Of a stretch of 64,000 nt of DNA, positions 24,363-38,569 are shown one piece after another. The notes under the pieces were generated by a model. The model was not told the DNA's origin. It ran no database searches and saw only the letters and a program-made list of their open reading frames with translations. Origin of the DNA: Microcebus murinus (Eukaryota; Chordata; Mammalia; Primates; Cheirogaleidae); NCBI RefSeq assembly GCF_040939455.1, contig NC_134104.1:142884501-142948500 (forward strand), read 5' to 3'. A program made the translations under genes and the position numbers. Every line of letters starts with the position of its first letter. Positions within the stretch are counted from its first letter, which is position 1.

Positions 24363-27100
24363 ACACTCCTAATGGAATGCCGTTACCCAGAGAGCAGCAG
24401 AATCCAGCAGGGCTGAGTGACTTGTGCTAGGGAGAGGTTTGTGTCATTCCTGCTGACCAAACTGCGGGGGAAAAACTGCTAATTGTCATGCTGAAGACCG
24501 CCTGACTAGGAGACTCTGCCTTCTGTAAGTAGGTCATGTTCAAGAGCATGTGCTCCCTGCTGCTGCTCATAAATGCCTGCTTGGTGATCTGATTTCTGCA
24601 CTGAATGTATATGTATATATGCATAGGCAACATGTACAGATATATATATATATATGTAATATATACATGACATGTACTATTTTTATAAGCTGTGAAAAAA
24701 AAAAGTGCAATCCTTGCTAAGGATTAGCACCAATCATGGACACCCTAGGAATACTAATGCTGACACTGCTAGCATTTTGTCAGATTGGAAAAGGAATTAA
24801 ATTCTCTGTGTGGTGGATGGCTATATGTTCTTTAGTTTATCTCATGGCCTATTTAAAGTCTGTGGGAGAAGAAATAGAGAGACCTATAGAAGACAGCAAG
24901 ATTTTGTCTTGTTTCAACACTGTGTTAGTTCTGGAAAGAATGTATTTGACCTCCGAATTGACTTTATACATTTACAATAATTAAGAACACACAAAAAAAG
25001 TCTCTCACATTATTGGTTATTTTAAGAAAATCATTTGGCCATATTTTCTCTGAATTGTGGGAAATGTTATCATGCCTATCATTTTGGTGGTAACTGGGCT
25101 GTCAATTTAGATACTTACTATAGTAATGTGTTGCCTACATCCTGAACTATCTTATTTTCTTCCACTAATGTTAATTAAAGAGTTCGTTTATAATCTTCTA
25201 GATCTTGGTTCAGACAACATGGAGAAGTCTTCTTTTTGGTTACCAGTGTTTTTAGAAGAAGAAAGATAAAGATACCTAACTATAATGAATTTTATTTAGT
25301 TTAATGCCATTGTGTGACAGTTTTTAAAAAAAGATTATTTCAGTCTTGTGGCAGAGTGTCCTCACATACTGGACCATGGTAACAAATATGCTAACATCTG
25401 CTAAACCTGTAAACTCTCGATCTCTGTGAGGGGCTGAGAAAGTTGGATGAATATGTTAACTGGGCAACAGAATTAGATTTACAGAAAATCTAGGCTTCCC
25501 CACTGACTCCTACATTTCTGTTTCTCCTCTCCACTAACTTAACTGATGAATGTCTACATGAAAGAAAATATGTGTGGCATATTTTATTCTTTCATAAAAC
25601 ATGATGAGAAAATTCAGGGATGCAGAAACACTCTCCTTCATCTTAGAGAGACCTGACTGGCCCCCATCTGCATTCCATAGCAACCTGGTGGCTTACCTCT
25701 GTCCCTTGCTCTCTCGTCACTCAGGAAATGCCATCTCTAAGGTGAGACAATGAAGCTATAATGAGAAGAATGCATGCTAAAGCAGCTCATGCTCAAAATG
25801 GAAGCAAAGGCAGTGCTTGAAGTGTCAAGGAAGTGAGTGGCAGTTAATGCAGTCTATGGGAGGTGAGGAGGTGAGAAAAGTGAAATGATAGATGAGAAAT
25901 TATGCCCTCAGAAGTAACAGCATTGATATACACATGCAGACTGAGACCTTTGAGCTCTTAGTTTTTGGGACCACCACATCTGATATCTGACCTAAAATCC
26001 CAACACATTTTCCACTGAAGTGCTGAATTTACCGAGTATTTTGGAAAACAGATGACCTCACAAAGAATCACTTAATGCTATTAGCAGAATAATCCAGGTA
26101 ACCCCGGTCACATGATGGCTCTTTGATAGTGCATAGAGGCTCTGATTCCTACAGCTGGGAGTCCTTTTTTGAGCCTAGTGAGACCAACAGAGATTATCCA
26201 AAGGGGTGTGGCAGAGTTATTTATGACAGCTACTCCATGCTGATGGACCATCTTGTAGAGGAAAAAGCCTCTTTAGATAACTGTAAAAGCCACATTTTCT
26301 GGAGTAACTTGGAGGTACACCTTGTGCATGTCACACTCCCACAGTGATGTTCTGACTTACTCTTCTTCCTGTCTCCTTCAGTCGTTTGTCCTGGGATCTG
26401 ACTCTCTCCCATCCTCATCTGGTGCTGACACCAGGTTGTGTCATAGCATCCTCAGCTATCACATTATTAAGCGTTTGAGCAGGACAAAATTATGTCAATT
26501 AGAGCTAAATGAGATTTTAATCCCAATTTTCTTCTTTGCACTGCTCTTAATCTTTATTTAATTGCAATCAAAACATCTCTTCCTTCTACCTTCTTGCCAG
26601 AGTTGAAATCTCTGTCAGTTACTACATCTTTCCTAGACTTTCAAACTCTGCACAGTCAATTTTTACAAAGTGAACTGGATACTCTACAGTTGATTAAATA
26701 GGACATATGAGTTACACTGAGGCCCTGAAAGGGCGCACAAGTTCTTCTTCCTGGTGATTTTGTGTTCTTTATCCTATCAATGGGTGGTAAATGCCCTAAG
26801 CATGCAGAAAAAGAAGCCTATGCTGATGGTGATTCTAAATAAAGACCATGAATGTTGAGAAATTTTGGAGAAATCAAATGGTAGATAAGCACAGTGATAT
26901 TTGGATTTGGTAGGTAGGTATGTGAAAAAATTAAAATCTTTAATATAAAAATGTCTCTAATGGAAAAAAATGTATTGCCAATCTAACATTATCAGGCACT
27001 TCTAATAGTGGGGAGACAATTTTCTTTATGAGGCCATTGTTGATAACCCAGGTCTGCATAGAAAAGCAGTTATCAGGTTATAGCTGAAAAGGCTATAGTT

Positions 27101-27155
27101 TTTAAATCATTCTGGCTTTGCAAGACTTGGCTTTAAATCATTCTGGCTTTGCAAG
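27101..27155. repeat. Tandem duplication, 24-base unit, period 31
   Basis: TTTAAATCATTCTGGCTTTG followed by CAAG occurs at 27101-27124 and again, identically, at 27132-27155, with 7 unique bases between. The perfect identity suggests a recent replication-slippage event. Confidence 0.9.
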
Positions 27156-27384
27156 TGAGAGTGGCTTAACTGGGAACAAATTTTCTCCAAGGTCAAACAT
27201 TGAAATGAAGTGCGGATGAACCAATTTTTCATTTCCTCATGTTTTAGGTTTATTTTAGTAGTCAGGTATCATGCTGCTCTTAGTTAGCACCGTTTTTGCT
27301 ATAGTTTTACCCTCCTTGAAAAACATCGTTAAAGTCACAAAAATATTAGCAATAATTATATCTACTATAGGTTGAGGGCCTCTT

Positions 27385-27580
27385 GTGGGCTAGTTGCTAG
27401 GCTAAGTATCTACAACCTTAATTTAATCTCCACCACAAATTTACAAAAGACATTCTAGCATATCTGTTTTACAGATGGAAGAAACCATTGCCCAGGGAGG
27501 TGAAATAAATTACCCTAGGTCCCAAGGTCGACTGAGTTGGGAAAAGCACCCAGGCTTGACTGTCTTTAAACCTGCATGTT
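27385..27580 (-). repeat. MIR SINE fragment, antisense
   Basis: Reverse-complement MIR blocks: 'ttaatctccaccacaaattta', 'gttttacagatggaagaaac', 'gcccagggaggtgaaataaatta' and 'aagcacccaggcttgac'. Confidence 0.7.
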
Positions 27581-28049
27581 AACTGCTTTACAGGAACAGT
27601 GTAAACACGGTTTCTAGGGGTGCCTTTACATGGAGAATCATATAGAAACTGGCATGCCAGAACTAAAGTAAGATGCTCATGTTCCAGAGGCAGGTAATAT
27701 TAAATTAATTATTTAGGTACACAGGTTGGCTTAAAAGCAGAAAATTGGGAACCCTGGATTTTTGCCTCGCTGCTCAGCATGGGGTTCCATATTATTTTGC
27801 AGAGTTGGTCAATAGCAACAAATGGCAGAGAGCAGCCGAGGCATTTATGTTCAAATCACTTGTTACAAAGGAAAGGAAAATTAAAAAAGAGTTTCTCTTC
27901 GATGTTGTTTCCAACTCCAAATTTCCTTTTCACTTTAACGTAAAAAGAAATGTATGTAGCTTCATTTTTGGCCTTCCAAAAATCTTGGACATCTAAAAAA
28001 CAACAAAATAAACTTACAAAGTCCTATGTATTTTTGCAAAGGAGCATTT

Positions 28050-29225
28050 GAGAAAGAATCTAGGTTTTGTATCAGAATAATACTGGCCTCATAAATTGAA
28101 TTGAAAAGTGTTCCCTCCCCTTCTATCTTTGGGAAGAGGTTGTATAACATTAGTGCTAAATCTTCTTTAAATGTTTGGTAAAATTATCTAGTGAAAACCC
28201 CCGAGCCCGGAGATTTTCAGAAGCGCTTTTAAAAAATTTTTTATCTTAATATAATTTCTGGAGCTTTTAAATTATGAGTTAATTTCTTCATGATTATAGG
28301 ACCATTCAGATTATCTATTCTATATTCATGGAGTTTTGGTAGTTTGTGGTCATCAAGGAATTGACCTGTTTTTTACAAGTTGTTGAAGTTAGGAGCATAA
28401 ACTTGTTGTTTAATGTCTTTTAATAATTTCAGGATGTGTTGTGATATCCTGTTTCATTCCTGATAGTGACCATTTTAATTTTTTAAATTTTTATTCTTAT
28501 TATCTTATTATTTTATTACTTATTACTATATCTTGCTAGATTTATCAATTTTATTGCTTTTTTCCAAGAATTAGCTCCATGTTTCATTGATTTTTCTCTT
28601 TTGCTTTGATGTTTCAATTTCTTCGATTTCTGCTCCTGTCTTTATTTTATTATTTCCTTCCCTCTGTCCACCTTAGATTTATTTTGCCCCTCTTTTCTGT
28701 AGTTTCTTGAGGTCGTAAGTTAGATTATTGATTTGAGATATTTTCTCTTTTTTAATGTAAGCATTTTTAATGCTAAAAGTTTCCCTCTCAGTCTGGCTTT
28801 AGCTGTGTCCCACATATTTTGATATGCTGGGTTTTCATTTTCATTCATTGCTACGTTTTTGTTTTTTTTTTTAACTCTCTTTGAGACTTCCTCTTTGACC
28901 CATGGATTATGCAGAGGCATATTGTTTAATGCCCAGGCATTTGGATGTTTTCCTGTTAATGATTCTAGATTGATTCAATATAGTTACAGAATATATTCTA
29001 TATGATTTCAATTCTTATAAAATTGTTGAGGTTGCTTTAATGGCCCAGGATATGGTCTATTTTGGTGGCTGTTCCATGAGCACTTGAGAAAACTGGTTAT
29101 TTTGCTGTTGTTGGGTGGACTGTATTATACATGTCAGTTAGATCCAGTTAGTTTAGTTTGTTGTTCAGAAGTCCTATATTTTTGCTAATTTTCTGTTTAC
29201 TAGTTCTATCAGTTGCTGAGAGGTG
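28050..29225 (-). mobile_element. LINE-1 ORF2 fragment, antisense, decayed
   Basis: The + strand carries the reverse complement of an L1 ORF2 interior: 'aataatactggcctcataaattg', 'tttaaatgtttggtaaaatta', 'cctctttgacccatggattatg' and 'ggcccaggatatggtctattttgg'. Minus-strand frames are broken by stops and shifts. Both ends are truncated, so the copy is inert. Confidence 0.85.
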
Positions 29226-30172
29226 GATATTCACAACTCTGACCAGAAGACTTCCTAAAGCTCCGAAATGAATCTGAAGGCAAAGGTTGCCCTCCGTATA
29301 CCTGAGCTCCAAGGCTAGAGGAGGGACTTAGAAGTTATTCAGAGCATGTCATCATTTGGTTCCATTCCCAAATGAATAGGAAATGTTTCATTTACTAAAA
29401 CAAAAAGTTAGAAACATTCCATAAAAATAGTCTGGAAGGTAAAGGTCCTCTGGACAGTGGGGTTTGGGTGAATTTGTCCTATAAGCTGCTGCTTACGTCT
29501 CTCACTGGCCAGGTGTTCAGCCGTATTGCTTAATGCCAGCAATATTACTTTAGGTTTAGGTAGAAGAATAATGAAGATGGCTCTTTACAGTGGACAGTTC
29601 CTAATAGACTAGGATATTCTGTATACCTGAATGCTATGAAAATAGAACATTATGAAGTCAAGATGGCTAAACAGCAGAGCAGGAAGGAAGAAAAAAAAAA
29701 CCTTAAAGGAGGCTACATTAGATTACATTATAACTGCAGCACATCATTTAGTGTGGATTCTAAAAGTTATGGAGATGTGTCCCACTTCTGCTTTATAAAA
29801 TCCCTTTTCTCTCCTCCCCACAACTCCAACTCCCAACTATCTGCTAAATTATTCATTTTGGGTAAAAGAGGTTTCATAGAGCATTTTTCATAAAAATGTT
29901 TTACTTTTAAAATTATAGTTCAAGAGGAAACCATGGAAAAAAAATCTTAAAAATGCATAGTATTGCAAAGCCCCTGCAGCTTTTGTGGGACTTCCTTATG
30001 CCAGTTTAATGTACTTCTGCTCTGTTTCTCTCAGGTCTTTGTGTTGAGTAAATGATGCCCCAACTGGCCATGTAATAGCAGAGTTGGAATCTCTCACAGA
30101 AGACAGTAATGGAGGTCCTTAGACTTTTTTTTAAATTTCTTTATTCACTCTTTTATTTATATTAAAGATAAA

Positions 30173-30574
<402 letters not shown>

Positions 30575-31491
30575 TTAAACGCTCAAATTTGCTAACTGAG
30601 GCTAGAAGGTCAGCCTCTGCCCAGTGTAGAGTCTCCATCATCAGAGCCAGGAAGGGGGCTTTTGCTACTTCAGTACTTACAGATATAATGACAAATTCAG
30701 GGTTCAGAAACTCAACCGGGTTTACTCAGTCTGGCAAAGTCTGACTTGTGAGATTCTGCCGTGAATATGGGAACTCAGAACCACATAACACATTCACGTT
30801 GTAAATAAAGCACACAAACGAGTGAAAATCACGTCTCAATAACTTGGAAATTATGTTATCACCATCCCCATTCAATTGGAGGTTCCCCAACCATCAGAGT
30901 CTGATCTTTCCCTTCCCTGATAGAGTAGGTGGACTTGAGCCTTGCAACAGGCCTCCTGTTTGCTCAGCTAATCAGAGAGGATAATGAAAGATGTAGACAA
31001 CAAAGAAGGTTGCAATGAATCTAAGATATATGGAGGTAAAAGACATAGGGAAGAGTGCATGGTGAGGGAAGAGGAAACCAGGTCAGGGAACGTAGGTCCT
31101 TTTTGTTCTGTTTTACTAACTGATAGTATGATAACAGCATCACCCAGGAATCTTCAGACAACTCTCTGACCTTTGGGGTATGATTCTGTTGGATCAAACC
31201 CCATTCTACATCTGAGGAAACGATTTGTATAAAGAGTTCTTCAGTGAAGAATTGTAGCATTGGAGGAGGTCAGCCTCTCAGAAATATAAACTTTAAAATA
31301 GACCAGTGGATTTTTGTTTCTCTCTGGCTGGAACAAAAATCCAAAATACCTTTCAACTCTTTAGGTATAACTACTCAGATCCCTCTAGCCCCTTCCACAG
31401 AAACCAACTCTAGGCCTCTGAGGATTACTAACAACTGCTTGTAAATGCCATTCCCAACTCTTCAAAGGGGAGAAAGGAACATTACTGTAGC

Positions 31492-31635
31492 CAGTGCTTC
31501 TCAAACTTTAATGTGCATATATGCCACGCAGATCTTGTTAAAATGCATATTTTGATGCAGTAGTTCTGAAGTGTGCCCTGCAATTCTGCATTTTTAGAAA
31601 GTTCCAGGTGATGCTGATGCTACTGTTCTAATGCC
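31492..31635 (+). mobile_element. MER5-type hAT-Charlie fossil
   Basis: Begins CAGTGCTTCTCAAACTTTAA, includes GATCTTGTTAAAATGCATAT and GATGCAGTAGTTCTGAAGTG, and closes with TTCCAGGTGATGCTGATGCT. This is the usual MER5 block order. Confidence 0.72.
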
Positions 31636-34600
31636 TTTGAGCAATATAACAGTTAGTACATTTTTATCCATGGCCAGCTCATATTCAAATGGCTGCAAAG
31701 AGAAGGAACTTATCCAACCGCAATCTTGGATTTGACATTATTTGTATTTTAGGCACAATTATAATATTTCACAATCAGCATATCTGATCTTGTGAATTAT
31801 AGCTAGTATTTAGAATTAATACACTAATGTTTAAACATTTGAATTTTAAGACAGAAGATAAATATAACACAATTCCATGACATAGCAGAATGTTGAAAGA
31901 ATGGATATGTGTACTTATTTTCACTTTGGTATGGCAGGGATTGTGTGTGTGTGTGTGTATGTGCATGTGTGTGTAGAGAAAATATTCTGTTTAGCTAGAT
32001 ATCTTGGTGGTCTATCTTTGTCCTGTAGAAAATATGGTGCCTCAGTAAAGTTGTATGAATATGGAAAAGGCTAAATGTAAATCTCTCAGCCATCCAATTC
32101 AAATATAAATAAGACCAAAACTGAAGTTAAATGTTATGGAATCAAATAGAATAATAGTGCAATGAATCAATGCACATCAACACATGAATATACACATTTT
32201 TCAAAGTCCAAACACCCCAGGAATATGTCACAAAGCCTTCGGGCCACTTCCAGGGGTATGGTGTGTTTAGATTTTAGTATGACTAACAATTTGGGAATTT
32301 CTACAAATTCAAAGTAATAATGCGTCCCATCAAAGCTCATTTCAAGTATTCAGATGGAAGGAAATAACCTGTCCTTGAAAATCTAGCGCCATCACCCTCT
32401 GTTCCTACCAGCTATTTTCTCCAATCATTTTAGTTTATTCCTGAATGTATAACAATGGAATGGGCTTGATGGCACTGCAGGAAGAAGGAAGATAGAGATG
32501 TGATTATCTGTGGCACATGTGTACTTGAAAATAGACCAAAGCCATAGTTCCTTTCCTGATAGGTCTGCACAGAAGTTCAATAAATAGCAATGTGTTTTAC
32601 TTTATTTCTTCTTTTGGGAGTAATGTTTCTGTTGTAATGGCATATTGTTAGTATTAACAGCTCCAAGTAAGAAATAAGGTTATTGCCTCTTTAGTGTTGT
32701 TCTGAAACACATTTGGTATGGGGTAAAATGTACCTTAATGGAATCTACAAATTTACTTAACCAGAGCAGTTGGGTAAGGCTGACAGTGAATCTTGTATTT
32801 TTAGCTTGACTTATTAAGCAGTCAGCGTCAAGGTAATTGAGAGGGTTTTATCTTCAGAAGTTCCTTTTCTCATTCTTTGTGCCTATGCTGTTTCTCACCT
32901 TGATTTTTTTTTTCCTCCTGGGATTGGCTGGAGATGGGGAAAAGGAGCATCAAAGCTAAAGAAAGAATTTGGAACACCACTATCATGTGACCAATGTGAT
33001 ATATTAATTTGTAGACAGTGGGATATGTCTTTCTAACTTAATTTGCCTTCCCTAAGACTTGATGATTTTAATAAAAGATTTATTTGTCTAATTATCCTAC
33101 ATATAATTTCCATACATTTTAATATTTAAAATCCCATTAATCTTTTGTTAAATTTTGGAAAATAATGTATATCTAATAGTCACTCAGAGAAGCGGTGTAA
33201 AAGTTGTTACACTTGACAGCTCTAAGGAAGTGATTTATACTTTGCATTATTATATTATCAAAAACAGAAGGGTGAGTTATCAAAGAGTTATATGGGGATT
33301 TAATTGTTTGATTTCTGCTAACATCAGTGGGAGTCTCATGGATAAATCCTTATGGAACCTGCTGTTCTGAAAATATTAGTTTGGAAAAGGTTTCTATGGA
33401 AATGTTCATGTGTTTCTTCCATTAATTGGTCTAATTATTCCATTTAAAGAGAGGGGAATGAGAAGTATTTCACTGGGATTAAAAGACAAGTTAACATTAT
33501 TAGGAGCAGTATTAGAAAGCATGCTATTTTTAGACTTAAAAATCTTACACATTTCCAAAACCATATAGATGGCCAGATTTCTTCTGTCCCCTAGGAAGTT
33601 ATAGTAAAACAGATTTATTCAGCACATTAGCAATAGTTGCTTTGGCTCTTTTCATTTTATGTGATTTTTGATGTTTCCATTTTCATTTGTTATGCAGTTA
33701 AATACTACTGGCATGGTTAGGATTTCTGACTTTCTATACAGATGAGAAGTAAGAAAGATCATATCATGTGTTTTATTTACTATGAAATAAAAAATGGAAA
33801 GCAGCAATTTGTTAAGAACAGGAAGAAAAAAGAAAGTTGGATTTGTGATAGTAAGGAAAGAAATGTGGCAAGAAAAGCATACAAATATGTTTTTTGAGAT
33901 GCTAATATTTCTGTACAGTTTTCTTAAGAGAGCATCTTGAATTCTTAAAAAAAGAAAGAAAGAAAAATACCCTAAAAAATCCAACCTAGTTGTTCCCAGA
34001 GTCTATTTTACCTGATTATTTAACTAAATGAATTTAAGAGAAGATAAAATTTCTTTATACCATGTGTAGCCTTGACCATCCTTTTTCTTTTCTTTTCCTT
34101 TTTGTTTCGTAAGTTCTTGCCAACAATTTCTGCTCTCAGCTGTCACCTCCATCTAGGAATCACTCTGTTTTTCAATCCCACTTTTCTTTAGAAGCACATT
34201 TACAAAAAAAAATATTCTTCATGATCTCTACCACCTCCCCAACCCTAAATCTGTTTTCTTACTTTACTTTAAACTTAAGTTACTTTTAACTTTTGACTTC
34301 ACGCAAGTTCTTTAGAACTCTTTTTTCTTTTTCTTCTTTCTTCTTGTATTAAATAAAATTTGCACTCCAAGCTCAGGGTGCTTTCATATTACATTTTAAT
34401 TGTCTGAATTGTTCTCTTTATTTTAATGTATCAATTTTGTTTCTTTCTGTTTTACACATTCTATTCTATTATGAGATAGAACTCTTCATTCTTCCATAGG
34501 CATTCACAATTTAGCATTCAAATGATGACAAATAATGTGCTGGTTTTCTCCTCTTCTTTTCAGAGAGCACAAAGAATACTATACTTTCTTTTGTTTACGT

Positions 34601-35147
34601 TGGTGTCCCTAGAGCCAACACAAATTCGGTCCTCAGGGTTTGTGACTTCACTTAGAGATTTGTTGTGAAAAAAGAGTAAAGAGCATCTTGTTGAGTGTTA
34701 TTTTTATCTTGCTTCCCAAGTTCAAAGAGACAGTAGTACCCATGGGGAAAGTGTTAAGCTTTTGGATGGTTTTTATATTTGCCATTTTCAAGGAGTTCAC
34801 TTTTGCTTACAATTTTTGGTGGTATTCCAACTTGGAGTAGAAAGCATTATGCAAATCTCTAAACTTAAATGATCCTATCCCTTAGCAAGATGCTGCTCTT
34901 TAAAATTCTTTCTTCTTTCCACTGTCTTCAGATATGGCTGTGTACTATAGGGACATAAATATAAATTCAGCAAAATCTGTCAGCATGGATTCACTTCAGC
35001 CATTACATCCTATGCTGTCCTTTCCTCAGACCATCAGCATGGAATCACAGTTTACGTTACCCCTTCCAGCTCTGAAGTATCATGGGCCCTTCTGTCAAAA
35101 TGAGTGTCTCATAAATTTAACAGTTCTTGCTTGAGCCAAACAACAGT

Positions 35148-35173
35148 TACTGTAGCCCAGGAAGGCTACAGTA
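35148..35173. repeat. Perfect 10-bp stem, 6-base loop
   Basis: TACTGTAGCC (35148-35157) and GGCTACAGTA (35164-35173) are exact reverse complements around CAGGAA. It is more GC-rich than the other hairpins in the window. Confidence 0.8.
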
Positions 35174-35560
35174 TTGTGTGTGCCTCACTGAGTTAAAATA
35201 ATTCTAAAAAAGCACTGTGACTCATCTACTCTCTGTAATCCCTATAGGGGTCACAAGGGCATCACTACTTGGTTCAGTTGTTACAGTATGATCCCATGGT
35301 GGAGGCATTTTTGCATATTGGTTCATTGGGAGAGTATGTTAGCAACACGCAATAACCTTCACATTTACGTTCTTGTCCATGTCCCTGAAACCACAACAGG
35401 TCTAGTCCATGATCTCATCTAAGTGCTATTCACTGTTGTCAATCTTTCCTGGCTACAGTGATGACTCTGATGCTCTTCAAGGATTCCCCCCACTCTCTAA
35501 CTGCTGATGTCTTCTCCCTGATTCCCGCATTATTTCTTTGAAGGTATCCAGAGGATTTTT

Positions 35561-35896
35561 TTTTTTTTTTTTTTTTGAGACAGAGTCTTGCTTTGTTGCC
35601 CAGGCTAGTGTGAGTGCCGTGGCGTCAGCCTAGCTCACAGCAACCTCAAACTTCTGGGCTCGAGCGATCCTTCTGTCTCAGCCTCCTGAGTAGCTGGGAC
35701 TACAGGCATGCGCCACCATGCCCGGCTAATTTTTTTTATATATATATCAGTTGGCCAATTAGTTTCTTTCTATTTATAGTAGAGACGGGGGTCTCGCTCT
35801 TGCTCAGGCTGGTTTCGAACTCCTGACCTTGAGCAATCCGCCCGCCTCGGCCTCCCAGAGAGCTAGGATTACAGGCGTGAGCCACCACGCCCGGCC
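35561..35896 (-). mobile_element. Alu SINE, strepsirrhine type, antisense, with 16-bp target duplication
   Basis: Reverse-oriented Alu: poly-T at the left, GGGCGTGGTGGCTCACGCC-type head at the right end. The linker carries the reverse complement of AATTGGCCAACTGATATA, diagnostic for strepsirrhines. Exact 16-base duplications TATCCAGAGGATTTTT flank it at 35545-35560 and 35897-35912. On the minus strand the insertion point reads TT/AAAA, the L1 endonuclease site. Frames overlapping it on the minus strand are Alu translation. Confidence 0.97.
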
Positions 35897-36691
35897 TATC
35901 CAGAGGATTTTTAACATTCCCCAAGATGCTCTTACTGCTTTGGGGGTTGTTTTGTTGTTTGTTTTCATTTTTGTTTTGCAATAGGTCCAGCAACACTGCA
36001 ACTTTTATGAGCCATTGTGGGTTATATAAACTGTTTTGAGAATTAAAATTAAATAAATAAATGGCAGAAAAAGGGACCAGAATAGAGCCAAGAACACACC
36101 TTGCAGAGTGCAGGATTCTGTAGTGGAGCACACATTTCAATGGATTGTAAGAATAGGCAATAGAGTCTGTCAAGCTGGCTCCAAATGAGTCTCCATGGAG
36201 TTTTGTTTCCCAAAGAAAATAATTTATAAACATATACCACAAACACTACTCATCTATGCATGAGCAGTATTAACTAGAGGGTGTGGTGCTATGATACAGA
36301 GGTCAGAGAGTTTGAGGTAACTTTTGGAGAATCTTGATGTAAATCTTGTTGCATTTCCTCTAGATGAAACCTACTAGATCTCCCTGGTAGGAAAGGCTCG
36401 GCTTTTGCTGACCTGAGCCTGTGTGATTGAGATGAGTCAAAGAGAACAATCCAAGGACAAAATATGAATTAGAGACAAAAGCTCCTGCCTAGCTGAAAAT
36501 TGTAGCAAGAATGAGGAGAAATAAGAAAATCCAAATGGTGGCTTTTGTTGTATTTTATTTTGTGTGTGGAACATTTTATAAATTATGAAAGCAATGCAGT
36601 ACTTATAGTACAGAAAGTTTTAAAAAAAAACAAAAACTCCATGCTAACACAATGAATTTTTATTTTTGTGTCTTTTTATCCTGCCATTGAA

Positions 36692-36714
36692 CATATATAT
36701 ATATATATATATAT
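36692..36714. repeat. (AT)n microsatellite
   Basis: About 23 bases of uninterrupted AT repeat between GAAC and GTGCATAC. Confidence 0.9.
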
Positions 36715-38569
36715 GTGCATACATGTTATAGATACAAGCGTGTATTGTGATCATAGATTATGCCATTTTCTTATAAATATGGCATTTTTATTTATTCAAA
36801 ACTTATTATTTTACATTTACATGTGCACTGAATATTTCAACATATCTGTGACACAGTTTTTAAACAAGTGAAGCTGTGTTTGCAGACAACATGAGTGTTT
36901 ACATTAAAAGTTCAAAATACTCTACAAAACAACTAGTAGAACTAATAATTTAATAATGTTGCAGAATACAAGGACAATATACAGGAATCAATTGTATTTG
37001 TAGATACTTACAGCAAACAAATAGAAAACTAAAAATTTTATTTATAATAGTGGCACAATTTTAATAGCAATAATTAATCACAGCGCTCCTAACCTGGTGG
37101 TCCAGGGAGGCCTAGGTCATTGCCTCAGTCATCTGGGGACCACTCAAGGTGAGCCCCGAACACCCAACAGTATCTTGCAGAGTAATGGCAATTACAACAA
37201 GAAATGTTTCGCTATGCAGTTCTCACTTTCCTGATTTCCTCTTAAATAAAGAAGTATGTATCTTGAGGGAGCTAAAGCTTTTAAATCATTAATCTTCTTT
37301 AACTTCCATATTCAACACATATTTCATAATAAACTTTGGTTTGCTGCTCCTCTCCCCAAACAGAGACAACTCCATAGATTTTTGTTTTCAGCTTTTTTTT
37401 TTTTTTTCCCACCTTCTGCCAAGGGCTTTTTTTCTTTTTAATTTCTCATTGTTAAAAATGAGGCAGTTCAAGGAGCTCACACTCTTTGAGCTGGAGTCTA
37501 CCTCAAGTGCCTCGGTGACTGTGCCACACAAACGGTTTCCTTGGCAATGGGAATGTTGCAAAAAAACACAAAACAACAAGATGGAAACATTTGCCCCCTG
37601 CCTCTGTCCCCAGTGCCGTCGGCCCTGCTGTTTGCCTGGCTCAGGAAGCACACTTGAGACAAGAGTTGCACATCTTGATTGGCTGCCATTGATGGCCATC
37701 GACTGCAAGACCCACTACCAACCACTTGCTCTATATGTCCATTAATGAAAACAGTTCAGCATGTGGAATGGTTATTTTCTTATTACTGCCTTTAGCTGGT
37801 GTTTCCTAGATATTAAAGTAGAGAAAGGGAAATTAGGTTTTAAGAAGTGTATGTGTGTGAGAATGGGATTGTTCAGATAAACTAATTTTAAATGACTGGT
37901 AGCATTTATTTTTACATTTATTTTCAGTCTCTGAAATCTGAATATAAGATATTGTTTAAATTCTGACAGGATGTAATGCCATGTGTGATGACAGGTATGG
38001 AAAGTAATGAACTAATTTGGCAGTATTTATGACATGCTTGTTAAGTGTACTTCTAAGTAAGCCCCCATGAGCTCAAAATGGTGTCCTCTCTCCACTAAAA
38101 ATGGCAAGACAAGTATAGACATGTGAATTTATAGATAGGGGAATCTACTGAAGTCTAATTCTAGGGACATTATTCAGCAGACATGGAGATCAACTGATAC
38201 GATTTTAAGTCGTAAACTTTCAGTATGCCCTAGGAAATCAGTAATCCCATGTCACCTTAGCGTCCAAAGCTCATTCTGTTCCCAATCCAATTTATCTCTC
38301 TTAACTGTATCTTTTCTTTCCTTAGAACAATGACTGAGAATATGCATATATAGTTGTTGATTTCTAAATTATTATGCTGCTTAGCTTGTCACTTATTGAA
38401 GGATTTGTGGTATGCTGTAGACTTGCTCTTCTTTCTCTGGGTAATGGAACCACCTGTTCAGCTTGGAATTTTAGGAATTTACCAGTTTGCCAATATATTT
38501 ATTGTCTCTTATTCAGGAAGAAGTCTTTGACATGAAGAGAAAAGATAAGAGAATTATTTGCCATTTTTT

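Larger units (their letters stand above)
24363..30172 (+). other. ARPP21: Long ARPP21 intron, part 1
   Basis: No exon was recognised. A TATG-rich tract lies at 24607-24668. There is a 24-base duplicated segment at 27101-27155, an antisense MIR at 27385-27580, and an L1 ORF2 fragment at about 28050-29225. The frame at 24736-24984 is a chance hydrophobic open frame with no family match. Confidence 0.75.

Noticed and set aside
24736..24984. 82-codon hydrophobic frame just after mir-128-2
   Set aside because: No signal peptide logic, family match or splice support; its length is within chance for AT-rich sequence.
35736..36242. 168-codon minus-strand frame
   Set aside because: About a third of it is Alu translation (typical [18 protein letters not shown] text), the rest is intron.
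37341..37745. 134-codon frame with a Cys-rich stretch, open also on the other strand
   Set aside because: No domain, no splice or promoter support; openness on both strands reflects local GC-richer composition.
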